Positions 45,587 through 54,525 of a DNA stretch of 64,000 nt are shown here, one piece after another (position 1 is the stretch's first letter; each line of letters begins with the position of its first letter). The notes beneath the pieces are model-generated. The model saw only the letters and a program-made list of their open reading frames with translations. It was not told the origin of the DNA and searched no databases. Made by a program: the position numbers and the translations under genes. The stretch comes from Bacteroidales bacterium F22 (GTDB taxonomy: Bacteria > Bacteroidota > Bacteroidia > Bacteroidales > Bacteroidaceae), in NCBI GenBank assembly GCA_029541985.1, contig CP095414.1:1860001-1924000 (forward strand), read 5' to 3'.

Positions 45587-47146
45587 ATGAAAAATATATT
45601 TACCAAGATATTAATGTTCACTGTGCTTGCTGGGATGTTCAGTGCGTGCTCTGATGAAGATTTTTCTTCAAAATATGTGGACCCTTCTAAGACAACCGAT
45701 GTCACTTGTGAGAAACTGATGACTGGTATCTTATACCAAGGTGCATCTTACACTTTCAAAGGCTATTATGAGATATTCTATTTTGATAGAAATGGTGTCT
45801 CTCGATATTCTCAGACAATAGGGTTTATCAATGAACCCGACCGTTATCAGTTACCTTATGCCGGGATAAATGACCGTTGGGCCAATTATTACAATATGTT
45901 ATCTCAATACAGATTACTTGAAAAGACTTATAGTGATTTGTCTGATACTTCAAAGCCAGATTATTTACCTTTTGTCTTGATTTCAAAGGCATTTATGTTA
46001 GACCATCTTTCACAAATGGCTGATTTATTTGGAGATATCCCTTATTCAGATGCAGGAATGCTAGGCATCACAAGCGATGTTCCTTCTTCTCGTGCCTCAT
46101 ATGATACAGCAACTGATATCTATCAGAACGTGTTAGACGGTTTGAAAGAATGTAATGATCAACTCGCATCTGCAACAATGTCTTCGCTTACAACTTCCTA
46201 CCTGACAGCTCAAGATTTCGTAAATGGAGGAGATGTTATGAAGTGGAGACGTTATATCAACTCAGTACGTCTACGTGTAGCTCTCCGATTGAGCTCACAA
46301 GGAGATATGGCTGAAGCAGCTAAATTAGTGGTAAAAGAGATTCTAAACGATCCTACTACTTATCCTGTGGTTGAGTCAAATGACCAAAATTCTCTCATGA
46401 CTCCAGATGAAGATGGTTTCCTCTTTGCTGCTAGAGACCCCGAATCAGGTTACGAAACTTGGGTAGGTGAATTTAATCGTGCTCCTGCAGCGATGATTGA
46501 GAGAATGGTTGATGACCCTCGTCTAGAGATTTTCTTCGACGAAAATGCTGATGGGAATTACGTAGGTATCGACACCAATGAAGCTGAAGATGTACAACAG
46601 GCTCAATTTGATGCTGGTGATTTCTATTGTGCATACGATTCTGCAACTTTCTCTCGCAATAGACTATTACCTGGAATCATGGTAGATGCTGCAGAAGTAT
46701 CATTTGCCAAAGCCGAAGCTTATCAACTTGGCTTAGCATCAGGAGATGCCAAAGCTGCTTTTGTTCAAGGTGTCATCCAATCGATTGAGTTCTATTATGG
46801 CGTCAATGCAACGGGTGTCTATAGAACGCCTGTCACTGCACCATCTGCTCTTGAGATGCAAACTTTTGCCGAGTCTAAATGGGACAATGCTAGTGACAAA
46901 TTGGAAGTTATTCTTACACAGAAATGGCTAAATTATAGTTGGATGCAAGGCCAACAAGCATGGGCACAAATCCGAAGGACAGGGATTCCTAATCTCTATT
47001 TCCCGACAGACACTGCAGCTAAATTAGTATCTGAGGTTCCTAATCGTCTTCCTTATGCTTCTTCTGAAGCAGATAACAATACAGCGAATTATCAGACTGT
47101 AAAAGACATGGACAACTGGACCACTAAGATGTTCTGGGCTAAATAG
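45587..47146 (+). CDS. SusD/RagB family surface lipoprotein (SusD-like_2 type)
   Basis: Ligand-binding lid of the adjacent SusC transporter. It has 519 residues. Signal peptide with lipobox MFSAC, lipidated Cys21, then acidic residues SDEDF typical of surface-exposed lipoproteins in Bacteroidota. TPR-like helices follow, with KAFMLDHLSQMADLFGDIPYSDAG, KWRRYINSVRLRVALRLS and QKWLNYSWMQGQQAWAQIRRTG, matching the SusD-like_2 branch. It lies 26 bases after susC and ends before a strong terminator, so the operon has only these two genes. Confidence 0.95.
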   Translation: MKNIFTKILMFTVLAGMFSACSDEDFSSKYVDPSKTTDVTCEKLMTGILYQGASYTFKGYYEIFYFDRNGVSRYSQTIGFINEPDRYQLPYAGINDRWANYYNMLSQYRLLEKTYSDLSDTSKPDYLPFVLISKAFMLDHLSQMADLFGDIPYSDAGMLGITSDVPSSRASYDTATDIYQNVLDGLKECNDQLASATMSSLTTSYLTAQDFVNGGDVMKWRRYINSVRLRVALRLSSQGDMAEAAKLVVKEILNDPTTYPVVESNDQNSLMTPDEDGFLFAARDPESGYETWVGEFNRAPAAMIERMVDDPRLEIFFDENADGNYVGIDTNEAEDVQQAQFDAGDFYCAYDSATFSRNRLLPGIMVDAAEVSFAKAEAYQLGLASGDAKAAFVQGVIQSIEFYYGVNATGVYRTPVTAPSALEMQTFAESKWDNASDKLEVILTQKWLNYSWMQGQQAWAQIRRTGIPNLYFPTDTAAKLVSEVPNRLPYASSEADNNTANYQTVKDMDNWTTKMFWAK

Positions 47147-47187
47147 ATGATTCCTTGGTCTATTTCAGCAATAGACCAACTTAATAT

Positions 47188-47225
47188 AAGAAGCGCATAT
47201 ACTCTTGATGGTATATGCGCTTCTT
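47188..47225. terminator. Terminator between susD and the MBOAT gene
   Basis: Fifteen-bp perfect stem AAGAAGCGCATATAC with complement, loop TCTTGATG, followed by TTTTG on the plus strand. It separates two convergent operons. Confidence 0.85.
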
Positions 47226-47248
47226 TTGCATAATAGAAATCTTTTATC

Positions 47249-48781
47249 TTAGAATTGGAAATAGATGAATGGTTGCACGGTTGCACTCTTCATTTGAATG
47301 ACAAGGACCATTAATAGTATGAATACAAATGCTTGAATGAGCAAAGGTGCATTGGTCAATCTCATCTTGAACCACGAATCTACGCGACTAGGTAAGAAAT
47401 GAAGTACATATCCTAGAAAGAATAAGATACAGACCATAGGATATCCTTCTACAAATTGAGACATAATCTCTGGATGGAAATGATGGAAAATCTGAGAAAG
47501 AACTTGGAACCCATTTTCCATAGATGATGCCCTGAAAAAGATCCATCCCAAGCATACGATATGGAAGGTGATTACGATACAGACGAAGCGATGAACCCTC
47601 GTCATATCTTTACCCATAGCCTTAAATCGAGGAAAGAGAGTCATCAGTATCTTATGTATCGCTAGATTCAAACCATGCCACAATCCCCATAGGATAAAGC
47701 GAAACGATGCACCATGCCAGAGTCCACCAAGCAACATCGTAATGATGAGGTTTATATATTGACGTATCTTACCTCTACGATTTCCGCCTAGTGAGATATA
47801 AAGATAATCCTTGAGCCACGTAGATAGCGAGATATGCCAGCGTCGCCAAAATTCGGTAATACTTGCCGATTTGTATGGAGCATCAAAATTTATATTGAAC
47901 CGGAAACCAAGGAGTAGAGCGATACCGATAGCCATGTCAGAATACCCTGCAAAATCGCAATATATCTGAAGGGTATACCCATAGACACCCATTAAATTCT
48001 CAAATCCAGTATATAACATCGGATTATCAAACACTCGGTCTACAAAGTTTAGGCTTATGTAATCAGAAATGATAGCTTTCTTAAACAATCCACATAAGAT
48101 TAGAAACAATCCTTCTCCAAATAGCTCCCGTGTCACCTTCGGATTCTTATGGATTTGAGGGATAAAATCAATAGCTCTGACAATTGGTCCTGCTACCAAT
48201 TGAGGAAAGAATGAGACATAGAAAAGATAGTCTTTCCAATGCTTTAGAGGTGTGATGCGTTTTCGATACACATCGATAATATAACTCAGACTCTGGAAGG
48301 TGAAAAACGATATGCCGACAGGTAAAAAGATGTCCAACGGAGCAGACGGTTCTATCATTGTCCAAGAACTGATACTGAAGAATACCCCCATCTCATGCAC
48401 GATGCTTTGGACAGAGCCGATTAAGAAGTTGGTATATTTAAAATAACCAAGCATCCCCAGATTGATGCAGAGACTAAGGGTGACGAGCCACTTTTTATAA
48501 GATTCTTTTGTCGTTTTGGCGATATAATGTCCTATCCAGAAATCTGATGTAGCAGTGAAGATGAGCAGAACAAACCACAATCCACTACTCTTATAATAAA
48601 AGTATAGCGAAAAGGCAATCACATAAAGGATACGCCAATTTGTTTGTTTCCTTAAGGCAATATAAAGGGTGAGAAAACCGAGGAAGAGAAACAAGAACAG
48701 TCCGCTACTGAAGAGTAGAGGAGCCCCCTGTTGGTAGAGCAGTAACTCACTTAATTTTGATAGGTCTAGATTCGTAAACAT
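47249..48781 (-). CDS. MBOAT family O-acyltransferase (AlgI/DltB-like)
   Basis: Inner-membrane acyltransferase of 510 residues with about eleven membrane segments. Conserved features are FLPVGISFFTFQSLSYIIDVYR, FPQLVAGPIVRAIDFIPQI, ITEFWRRWHISLSTWLKDYLYI and LLGGLWHGASFRFILWG, which includes the MBOAT catalytic His near residue 350. AlgI-type proteins pass acetyl groups across the membrane to SGNH partners that acetylate extracellular glycans. Its start overlaps the end of the upstream SGNH gene by 35 bases. Glycan target unknown. Confidence 0.93.
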   Translation of the reverse strand: MFTNLDLSKLSELLLYQQGAPLLFSSGLFLFLFLGFLTLYIALRKQTNWRILYVIAFSLYFYYKSSGLWFVLLIFTATSDFWIGHYIAKTTKESYKKWLVTLSLCINLGMLGYFKYTNFLIGSVQSIVHEMGVFFSISSWTMIEPSAPLDIFLPVGISFFTFQSLSYIIDVYRKRITPLKHWKDYLFYVSFFPQLVAGPIVRAIDFIPQIHKNPKVTRELFGEGLFLILCGLFKKAIISDYISLNFVDRVFDNPMLYTGFENLMGVYGYTLQIYCDFAGYSDMAIGIALLLGFRFNINFDAPYKSASITEFWRRWHISLSTWLKDYLYISLGGNRRGKIRQYINLIITMLLGGLWHGASFRFILWGLWHGLNLAIHKILMTLFPRFKAMGKDMTRVHRFVCIVITFHIVCLGWIFFRASSMENGFQVLSQIFHHFHPEIMSQFVEGYPMVCILFFLGYVLHFLPSRVDSWFKMRLTNAPLLIQAFVFILLMVLVIQMKSATVQPFIYFQF

Positions 48782-50132
48782 TGATATGTCTTAATTTGTA
48801 GCAGTTGTAACTATTGATAATCGCTTGATAGAGTAGGTATCCTTGCAGTTGATATCCTTCTTCTCGAAAGTGAATACGCCGACTAGCCATCAATCCTTCA
48901 GCGTGCCAATCGCTGCAAGAGCCTTTTCCGCCAGTGGCTTCAAAAAGATCCCAATAAGCTGTATTTTCTGTTTTCGCCACTGTTTGCAACGCATGAGCTA
49001 CTTTTTCGGTATTTGTGTTGCGCACATACACGCTGCGCCTTCGTCTATCTCTGACGCGCTTATAACACTCGGTAGGGGAAGTCAGCAATACACAGGTATT
49101 TGGCATGTACTTCTGCACTAGATGAATAAATCGAGAGGCTTGACCAGCAAACTCTTGTTCGATGAAATGCCGACCAAAACTCTCATTAGTTCCCAAGGAT
49201 ATGATTAGAAGTTGTGGTTTCAATGTGGCCAATTGACGTACATACTGTTCCCGTGTATAGTTGACATACATAGCTCCATTGACACCTATAGCATGATACA
49301 AGATTCCTGGTTGTCCATTGGTCAAGCTTGCACCATAATAAACATTATGATACTGGCTCGTCGGGATAATTTTCTTGGTTCGTTTGTCATGACGTCTTGC
49401 TTTTAACAATAAAGTATCCGTCAATCGCGAACTATAAATCGTATCTATGCGCATCGACGAGGCTATAACTGACTGCCCACTTCTGAAGTCAAATGTCTTA
49501 GTATCCTTAGGCACTTCCTGCAATGCTGTTATCCCTCGATAAATCAATGCCTTATTGAAAGCATACCCCTGGCCATTCTTAGGCGTTATGATGATAGACA
49601 TATCAGCTGTGCTATACCTTGTATAAGCACCAATACCTCCAGGTCCATATTCATATTTAGGGTGACGCAATATGATTTTTCCACCGTACCAAGTACGTAT
49701 ATTTGATTTCCAGAAGTAATCATCAGGTTCGTTTGACTTAATCAACTTAAATGGAGCAATCCATCCGCGTCCAGCATTGCCAAACTCTTTCTGCAGAAGA
49801 CGCATCACGGTGCCAGAATAGAATCCAGCTTGGATATGAGAGTCCCCTAGATGCACCACAGTTACGACTTGATGATGCTCATCCTTAAGCGAATCCAGTT
49901 GTGCCCAAAAAGGACGCATGGTATCGTTGGGGTCATAGAGCATCGGATGCTGGTCCACCTTGAGATGCAGATAAGTCTTATCCAGAAGGTGACATCTGAG
50001 ACGAGGAATAGAGTCACTAGCCCACACAGTAGTCCCATATCCAATCAAAGGTAACCATACAGCTACCCACGTGAGTATCAGTAGTCTATTACTGTAATTT
50101 AGTTGCTGATTGCTCATATAATTTTTTTTCAT
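48747..50132 (-). CDS. Exported SGNH/GDSL-fold protein, downstream copy (O-acyltransferase partner)
   Basis: A 461-residue protein with an N-terminal signal/anchor segment (about 16-38, LLILTWVAVWLPLIGYG). The SGNH blocks are present: VVHLGDSHIQAGFYSG with Ser98, LLIISLGTNESFG as block III, and a C-terminal DWHAEGL with RIHFREEGYQLQG supplying Asp/His. The SGNH fold serves esterases and the acetyl-transferring partners of MBOAT proteins (AlgJ/AlgX, PatB). Its start overlaps the previous SGNH gene by 44 bases (29 if the ATG six codons in is used), and its end overlaps the MBOAT gene, so all three are translationally coupled. Confidence 0.85.
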   Translation of the reverse strand: MKKNYMSNQQLNYSNRLLILTWVAVWLPLIGYGTTVWASDSIPRLRCHLLDKTYLHLKVDQHPMLYDPNDTMRPFWAQLDSLKDEHHQVVTVVHLGDSHIQAGFYSGTVMRLLQKEFGNAGRGWIAPFKLIKSNEPDDYFWKSNIRTWYGGKIILRHPKYEYGPGGIGAYTRYSTADMSIIITPKNGQGYAFNKALIYRGITALQEVPKDTKTFDFRSGQSVIASSMRIDTIYSSRLTDTLLLKARRHDKRTKKIIPTSQYHNVYYGASLTNGQPGILYHAIGVNGAMYVNYTREQYVRQLATLKPQLLIISLGTNESFGRHFIEQEFAGQASRFIHLVQKYMPNTCVLLTSPTECYKRVRDRRRRSVYVRNTNTEKVAHALQTVAKTENTAYWDLFEATGGKGSCSDWHAEGLMASRRIHFREEGYQLQGYLLYQAIINSYNCYKLRHINVYESRPIKIK

Positions 50133-51516
50133 TCATCAATGCCTTTAAGAAATGACGAGCTAATTCTCGTCCCCCCGCACTACTAAGATGGGTATAATCT
50201 TTGCTTGCCCAGTTTTTCGCTACAAATTGGACCATACTATTTTCTCCACCCATCGCTCCATAGGTATTCCAGAAAGTAACCTTCAATTCTTTTGCCATCT
50301 TACGTTGCGTGTACAGCATCGATAAAATTGCTGGCATCGTTTTAAACTCCCCATTTTCCTGATGACATCTATCAGATATCCCCATGATTAAGATATCAGC
50401 AGTAGGGTAACTACTTTGCAAGTGTCTAACCATATGCTTCATATGATAACGGTACCAATTGTAATCCAGTTGGTCATCTGTGACGATATTTAGTCCATAC
50501 TGTAAGATAATCAAATCATAAGGACGAATCTGATTGAGTTTCAAATTCTCCTCTGAATTGGTCGCTACGAAAGGCATCCCGCTACAACCCCTGACAGAGA
50601 AATTATCTACAGCCACCCCGTTGGAACCATCCCAAGTAGTCCCTAGAAGTGTCAAACTATCCGTGTGGCTGAATGTCATAGAAGCTGTATAGATGCTATC
50701 TTGATTGATGCGAAAGGAACGTAATTGTTTAGTCTTCGGCAACACGAACTCCTTACTTGGTTCGCCGTTGATAGAGATATTCACCTTGCTCTCTACATTC
50801 TTTTGATACAGTATCTGCACCTGAGACACACTCCTCATCGTCTTGTACCTTCTAGCCATCTTAATCGTTAACTGATGATTTTCAGCAGTCGTATCTGCAG
50901 TATATACAAATCCAGGGATTGTATATCGTCGGATGGTATCTACTCCAATTTTATGAGTGCTCCATCCTTCACTTGAATATTTGACAGACGCCCTAAATGG
51001 ATCTGCTACTGAAGTGATAGGCAAGTAACCAACCCCATGTCCACCTGACAACTGCTGAAGTTGACTACGCAAATCTGCCACGAAAATATCTCCTTCGATG
51101 AAGGAATCACCCATCACAGCGATATGAACAGGGCGTTGTTTCGCTTGTTCCAATGCTTTCAAGAACCGTTTGAGACCGACATGACCAAAGGTATAATCTT
51201 CGATATGATTGCCCGTAGAATCAGCTCCGTGCGTTGTATGGAGCATGTTGAACAATGAGTCACGTTGATGCATAAGAACCGTATCAACTTTGACCTCTGC
51301 TATCGGAGGAGGCAATACTACAGTGTCGCTGCTCAAAGTGTCAGAAGCCTCTATCTGCTTGATGATAGAGTCCATATTTAACTTAGGAGCTTGGATTCGT
51401 AAGTCACTTAATAAATCTATCTTCTTAAGCTGATAACCCATGACTTTATTCGGCAGATAATACAATCCACAGCAAGTCAGTATCGTGATTACTATTAAAA
51501 GCCAAGTACGTCTCAT
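50089..51516 (-). CDS. Exported SGNH/GDSL-fold protein, upstream copy
   Basis: A 475-residue protein with an N-terminal anchor (about 4-20, TWLLIVITILTCCGLYY) and about 100 polar residues before the domain. The SGNH blocks are HIAVMGDSFIEGDI with Ser138, LIILQYGLNIVTDD where Gly-Leu-Asn stands in for the usual GxND, and KDYTHLSSAGGRELA with the Asp-x-x-His pair near 446-449. An inserted beta-rich part between blocks I and III (about 190-330) may bind glycan. It lies 6 bases after the PfkB gene and overlaps the second SGNH gene. It shares little sequence with that copy, so the two are not a recent duplication. Confidence 0.85.
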   Translation of the reverse strand: MRRTWLLIVITILTCCGLYYLPNKVMGYQLKKIDLLSDLRIQAPKLNMDSIIKQIEASDTLSSDTVVLPPPIAEVKVDTVLMHQRDSLFNMLHTTHGADSTGNHIEDYTFGHVGLKRFLKALEQAKQRPVHIAVMGDSFIEGDIFVADLRSQLQQLSGGHGVGYLPITSVADPFRASVKYSSEGWSTHKIGVDTIRRYTIPGFVYTADTTAENHQLTIKMARRYKTMRSVSQVQILYQKNVESKVNISINGEPSKEFVLPKTKQLRSFRINQDSIYTASMTFSHTDSLTLLGTTWDGSNGVAVDNFSVRGCSGMPFVATNSEENLKLNQIRPYDLIILQYGLNIVTDDQLDYNWYRYHMKHMVRHLQSSYPTADILIMGISDRCHQENGEFKTMPAILSMLYTQRKMAKELKVTFWNTYGAMGGENSMVQFVAKNWASKDYTHLSSAGGRELARHFLKALMNEKKLYEQSATKLQ

Positions 51517-51522
51517 GCTGTG

Positions 51523-52452
51523 TTACTTAATGTAGTTGTTCGCCCATTCTTTAGACACTGAGTTGCTCAGATGAAGACACACCTCAGCACTCAAAGCCGC
51601 TCCATGAGCGACGATTTTTTCCCATTCCTCGACAGATAAGTCATCGATTTCCTCTTTGTATATATTCTGCTGGATGAGACCATAAATAATCCCTGCATTG
51701 AAGTTATCACCAGCCCCGATGCTACTCACCACCTCGATTGGTTTGACCTTAAAATGCTCATTGAAATGATTCGTCTGCAAGATAGGTCCTTTGCCCCCTT
51801 GGGTGATGATTAAGTTCTTACAATAAAAGGCAACCTTATCCGTATATATTTTTTCTGCATCCTCTAGAGACCACATATTCATGAAATCCTCATCAGAACC
51901 CCGTACGATATCTGCGTATTCCAAGTTCTCCATTATCTCAGGAGTCAACTTCAATGCTTCGCCAAGATGATTAGACCGGAAATTAGGGTCATAATAGATG
52001 ATAGCATCAGCCTTCTGTGCAGCCTCAAGAAAATCAATCATACGCTCTCTCAGTACACTATTCAAGGCATAATAAGATCCAAAAACGACGATATCATGTT
52101 TGGTGAATTTTGGGAAATCACCTGTTAATCGCTGATTAGGGTAATCCTTGTAAAAGGTATATTCAGCATCATTTGAGTCATTGAGGTAAGCTAATGAAAG
52201 TGGAGATTGCCTCTCTGGATATTGAGTAATATAATCTGTATTTATCTGATTTTCTTCGATATAACTAAGAATCTGTTTACCTACTCGGTCATCACCTACT
52301 TCAGTGACAAGCGTCGTATCTACTCCCAATCGAGCTAGAGATACCAATCCATTGAATACAGAGCCTCCAGGCACAGCAGCTGTAGGTTGATCTTTTTGAA
52401 ATATAATATCGAGAATCGTCTCACCGATACCGATAACTCGTCTTTTGGCCAT
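51523..52452 (-). CDS. PfkB family carbohydrate kinase
   Basis: A 309-residue ribokinase-fold sugar kinase from MAKRRVIGIGETILDII. PGGSVFNGLVSLARLG is the substrate-side PfkB signature, and VVSSIGAGDNFNAGIIYG contains the GAGD anion hole and catalytic Asp near residue 250. Fructose, ribose, 2-keto-3-deoxygluconate or a nucleoside could be the substrate. It is the first gene of the unit with the SGNH and MBOAT genes (6-base gap), but a functional link is not evident. A terminator separates it from the SIS isomerase gene upstream. Confidence 0.88.
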   Translation of the reverse strand: MAKRRVIGIGETILDIIFQKDQPTAAVPGGSVFNGLVSLARLGVDTTLVTEVGDDRVGKQILSYIEENQINTDYITQYPERQSPLSLAYLNDSNDAEYTFYKDYPNQRLTGDFPKFTKHDIVVFGSYYALNSVLRERMIDFLEAAQKADAIIYYDPNFRSNHLGEALKLTPEIMENLEYADIVRGSDEDFMNMWSLEDAEKIYTDKVAFYCKNLIITQGGKGPILQTNHFNEHFKVKPIEVVSSIGAGDNFNAGIIYGLIQQNIYKEEIDDLSVEEWEKIVAHGAALSAEVCLHLSNSVSKEWANNYIK

Positions 52453-52481
52453 AATAAATTCTATTGTATAAATAAACAAAT

Positions 52482-52521
52482 ACAGCGAAAGCTTTTCATA
52501 AGGATAGGAAAAGTTTCGCTG
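52482..52521 (-). terminator. Terminator of the SIS isomerase gene
   Basis: CAGCGAAA(g)CTTTTC pairs with GAAAAGTTTCGCTG with a single bulged base; on the minus strand the stem is followed by ATTTGTTTATT. It lies between the SIS isomerase and PfkB genes. Confidence 0.7.
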
Positions 52522-52548
52522 TGTATAAAGGTTATTTGGTTCTATTCA

Positions 52549-53157
52549 TCATTTTTCAGTAGATAGTTTTCTGGACTTCTGTCCTAGATATCCTCCATGA
52601 TGTCGTTTGGAATAATCCAAAGCTGTAAATTTAGATTTGCGCATGGTTTCTACGACTAATATATCTCCAATCACTGTCATTGCAGTAGTTGATGTAGTAG
52701 GGGTCATGCCCAACAGACAGACCTCTTTAGGGTTTCCAGTAGATAAGAAGATGTCAGCTGCCTTAGCTAAAGGACTATCGGGATTTCCTGATATTACAAT
52801 AAATGGAAGATCTGCATTTAATTTGTGTGCCAACTGAGTCAGCTCTACAATTTCCGTTGTCTTACCCGAATTAGAAATTAGTAATAAGATATCATTTTTC
52901 TGAAAGACACCTAAATCGCCATGTTGAGCTTCACTAGGATGTAAAAATACCGAAGGTACACCAGTCGAACAGAAAGTAGTTGCCATATTCATAGCTATTT
53001 GTCCAGCTTTGCCCATTCCTGAGGTCACTAACTTACCACCAAGTACATGAACATGTCTGTAGATAGCATCTACGGCCTTTTGATATTGGTCAGTTACTGG
53101 TATATTCTCTACCGCTTCCGCTTCCTTGCGTAATAGCTCTTTTATATTTTCAATCAT
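52549..53157 (-). CDS. SIS-domain-only KpsF/GutQ family isomerase (arabinose 5-phosphate isomerase type)
   Basis: A 202-residue sugar-phosphate isomerase of the KpsF/GutQ/KdsD family, which converts ribulose 5-phosphate to arabinose 5-phosphate for Kdo in lipopolysaccharide. The SIS domain shows LVTSGMGKAGQIAMNMATTF, FLHPSEAQHGDLGVF and LLISNSGKTTEIVELTQLA. Typical KdsD enzymes have about 320 residues with two C-terminal CBS domains, which are absent here; the stop follows a basic tail. SIS-only forms are known in Bacteroides. I started at MIENIKE; the frame opens 21 codons earlier. Confidence 0.9.
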   Translation of the reverse strand: MIENIKELLRKEAEAVENIPVTDQYQKAVDAIYRHVHVLGGKLVTSGMGKAGQIAMNMATTFCSTGVPSVFLHPSEAQHGDLGVFQKNDILLLISNSGKTTEIVELTQLAHKLNADLPFIVISGNPDSPLAKAADIFLSTGNPKEVCLLGMTPTTSTTAMTVIGDILVVETMRKSKFTALDYSKRHHGGYLGQKSRKLSTEK

Positions 53158-53249
53158 AACTGTATGGGTTAGGTTCATTAAAAAGGTACTTTTTACCTTC
53201 TTAATTGCAAATATCCGCATTTTCCTATAAATAGCAAGGTCTTTTATTG

Positions 53250-53257
53250 TATTTTTG
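53250..53257 (+). promoter_or_regulatory. -7 promoter element of the M16 protease gene
   Basis: TATTTTTG, an exact TAnnTTTG match, 31 bases before the ATG in the gap divergent from the SIS isomerase gene. Confidence 0.5.
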
Positions 53258-53288
53258 CTGGCTATATATACATTAATGAGTATTTTCT

Positions 53289-54509
53289 ATGTTGATACAC
53301 GAATATAAACTTTCTAACGGTTTACGAATCATACACTATCCTACTGCATCTCCAGTCGTGTACAGTGGATTTTTTATTGCTGCAGGTACCCGTGATGAGC
53401 GTCCTGAAGAGCAAGGAATGGCTCATTTTGTAGAACATATGCTCTTCAAAGGAACCACTCATCGTAAGGCATGGCATATCCTTAATCGCTTAGAAGCTGT
53501 GGGGGGTGAACTCAATGCCTATACGAATAAAGAAGAAACTGTAGTGTACAATGCTTGTCTGGCTAAAGACTTGCCTCGTGCTTTGGAGTTGATGGTAGAT
53601 ATTGTCTTTCATTCTACTTTTCCACAGAAAGAAATCGATAAAGAGGTCGAAGTGATTATTGATGAGATTGAGTCTTATCTTGATAGTCCTTCAGAACAGA
53701 TATTTGATGATTTTGAGGAGTTACTCTTTCCTAATCATCCATTGGGACACAATATCCTAGGTACTCCTGAATTGTTGCGTCATTTCAAGTCAGAAGATGC
53801 CTTGAAATTTGTCAAGCGATACTATCAGCCAGAGAATATGGTCTTGTTCGTATCGGGAGATATCAATACTAATCGTTTTTTCAAATTGGCAGAGAAATTG
53901 ATGAAAGATATCCCATCGGTACCCGTAGTGCGAGAAGATGCCCCTCTACCTCTCTATGTCCCGACCAAAAAGATACGCAAGATAGGGTCCAATCAATCTC
54001 ATGTGATGCTTGGATGTATCGCCTACGATTCTCATGATGAGAAACGGTCTACTTTGTATCTTCTTAATAATATCTTAGGTGGTCCTGGCATGAATAGCAA
54101 ATTAAATGTGTCGTTGCGTGAACGACGTGGATTGGTCTATCAAGTAGAATCAAACATTACCTCTTATACAGATACTGGACTCTTTAGTATATACTTCGGG
54201 ACAGCCCATGAGGATGTCAAACGATGTCTAGATTATACTTACCGTGAACTAGATGAACTCTGTCAGAAACCCTTATCTAATCTCAGGCTACATGCTGCTC
54301 AGAAGCAGTTAATCGGGCAGATTGGAGTCTCTTCAGATAATTACGAAAATATCATCTTGGGAATGGCCAAACGCTATCTAAACAAAGGAAGCATCGAACC
54401 ACAATCGAAATTATTCGAGCGCATTCAATCCTTGACAGCACAGCAGCTTCAAGATGTAGCAAAGGAGATTTTAGACCCCAAACATCTGACATTACTCCAA
54501 TTTGAATAA
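53289..54509 (+). CDS. M16 family zinc metallopeptidase
   Basis: A 406-residue insulinase-type protease with one pair of M16 domains, like the bacterial PqqL/YmxG class. The inverted zinc motif is HFVEH (46-50), with the third ligand Glu in VEVIIDEIES near residue 126. The C-terminal half contains GGPGMNSKLNVSLRERRGLVYQ, the Arg/Tyr pair expected in an active subunit. There is no signal peptide, so it is probably cytoplasmic. Members are often misnamed mitochondrial processing peptidase. The gene converges with the wbqC-like gene, 16 bases apart. Confidence 0.94.
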   Translation: MLIHEYKLSNGLRIIHYPTASPVVYSGFFIAAGTRDERPEEQGMAHFVEHMLFKGTTHRKAWHILNRLEAVGGELNAYTNKEETVVYNACLAKDLPRALELMVDIVFHSTFPQKEIDKEVEVIIDEIESYLDSPSEQIFDDFEELLFPNHPLGHNILGTPELLRHFKSEDALKFVKRYYQPENMVLFVSGDINTNRFFKLAEKLMKDIPSVPVVREDAPLPLYVPTKKIRKIGSNQSHVMLGCIAYDSHDEKRSTLYLLNNILGGPGMNSKLNVSLRERRGLVYQVESNITSYTDTGLFSIYFGTAHEDVKRCLDYTYRELDELCQKPLSNLRLHAAQKQLIGQIGVSSDNYENIILGMAKRYLNKGSIEPQSKLFERIQSLTAQQLQDVAKEILDPKHLTLLQFE

Positions 54510-54525
54510 GCCAATTCATAGTGGG

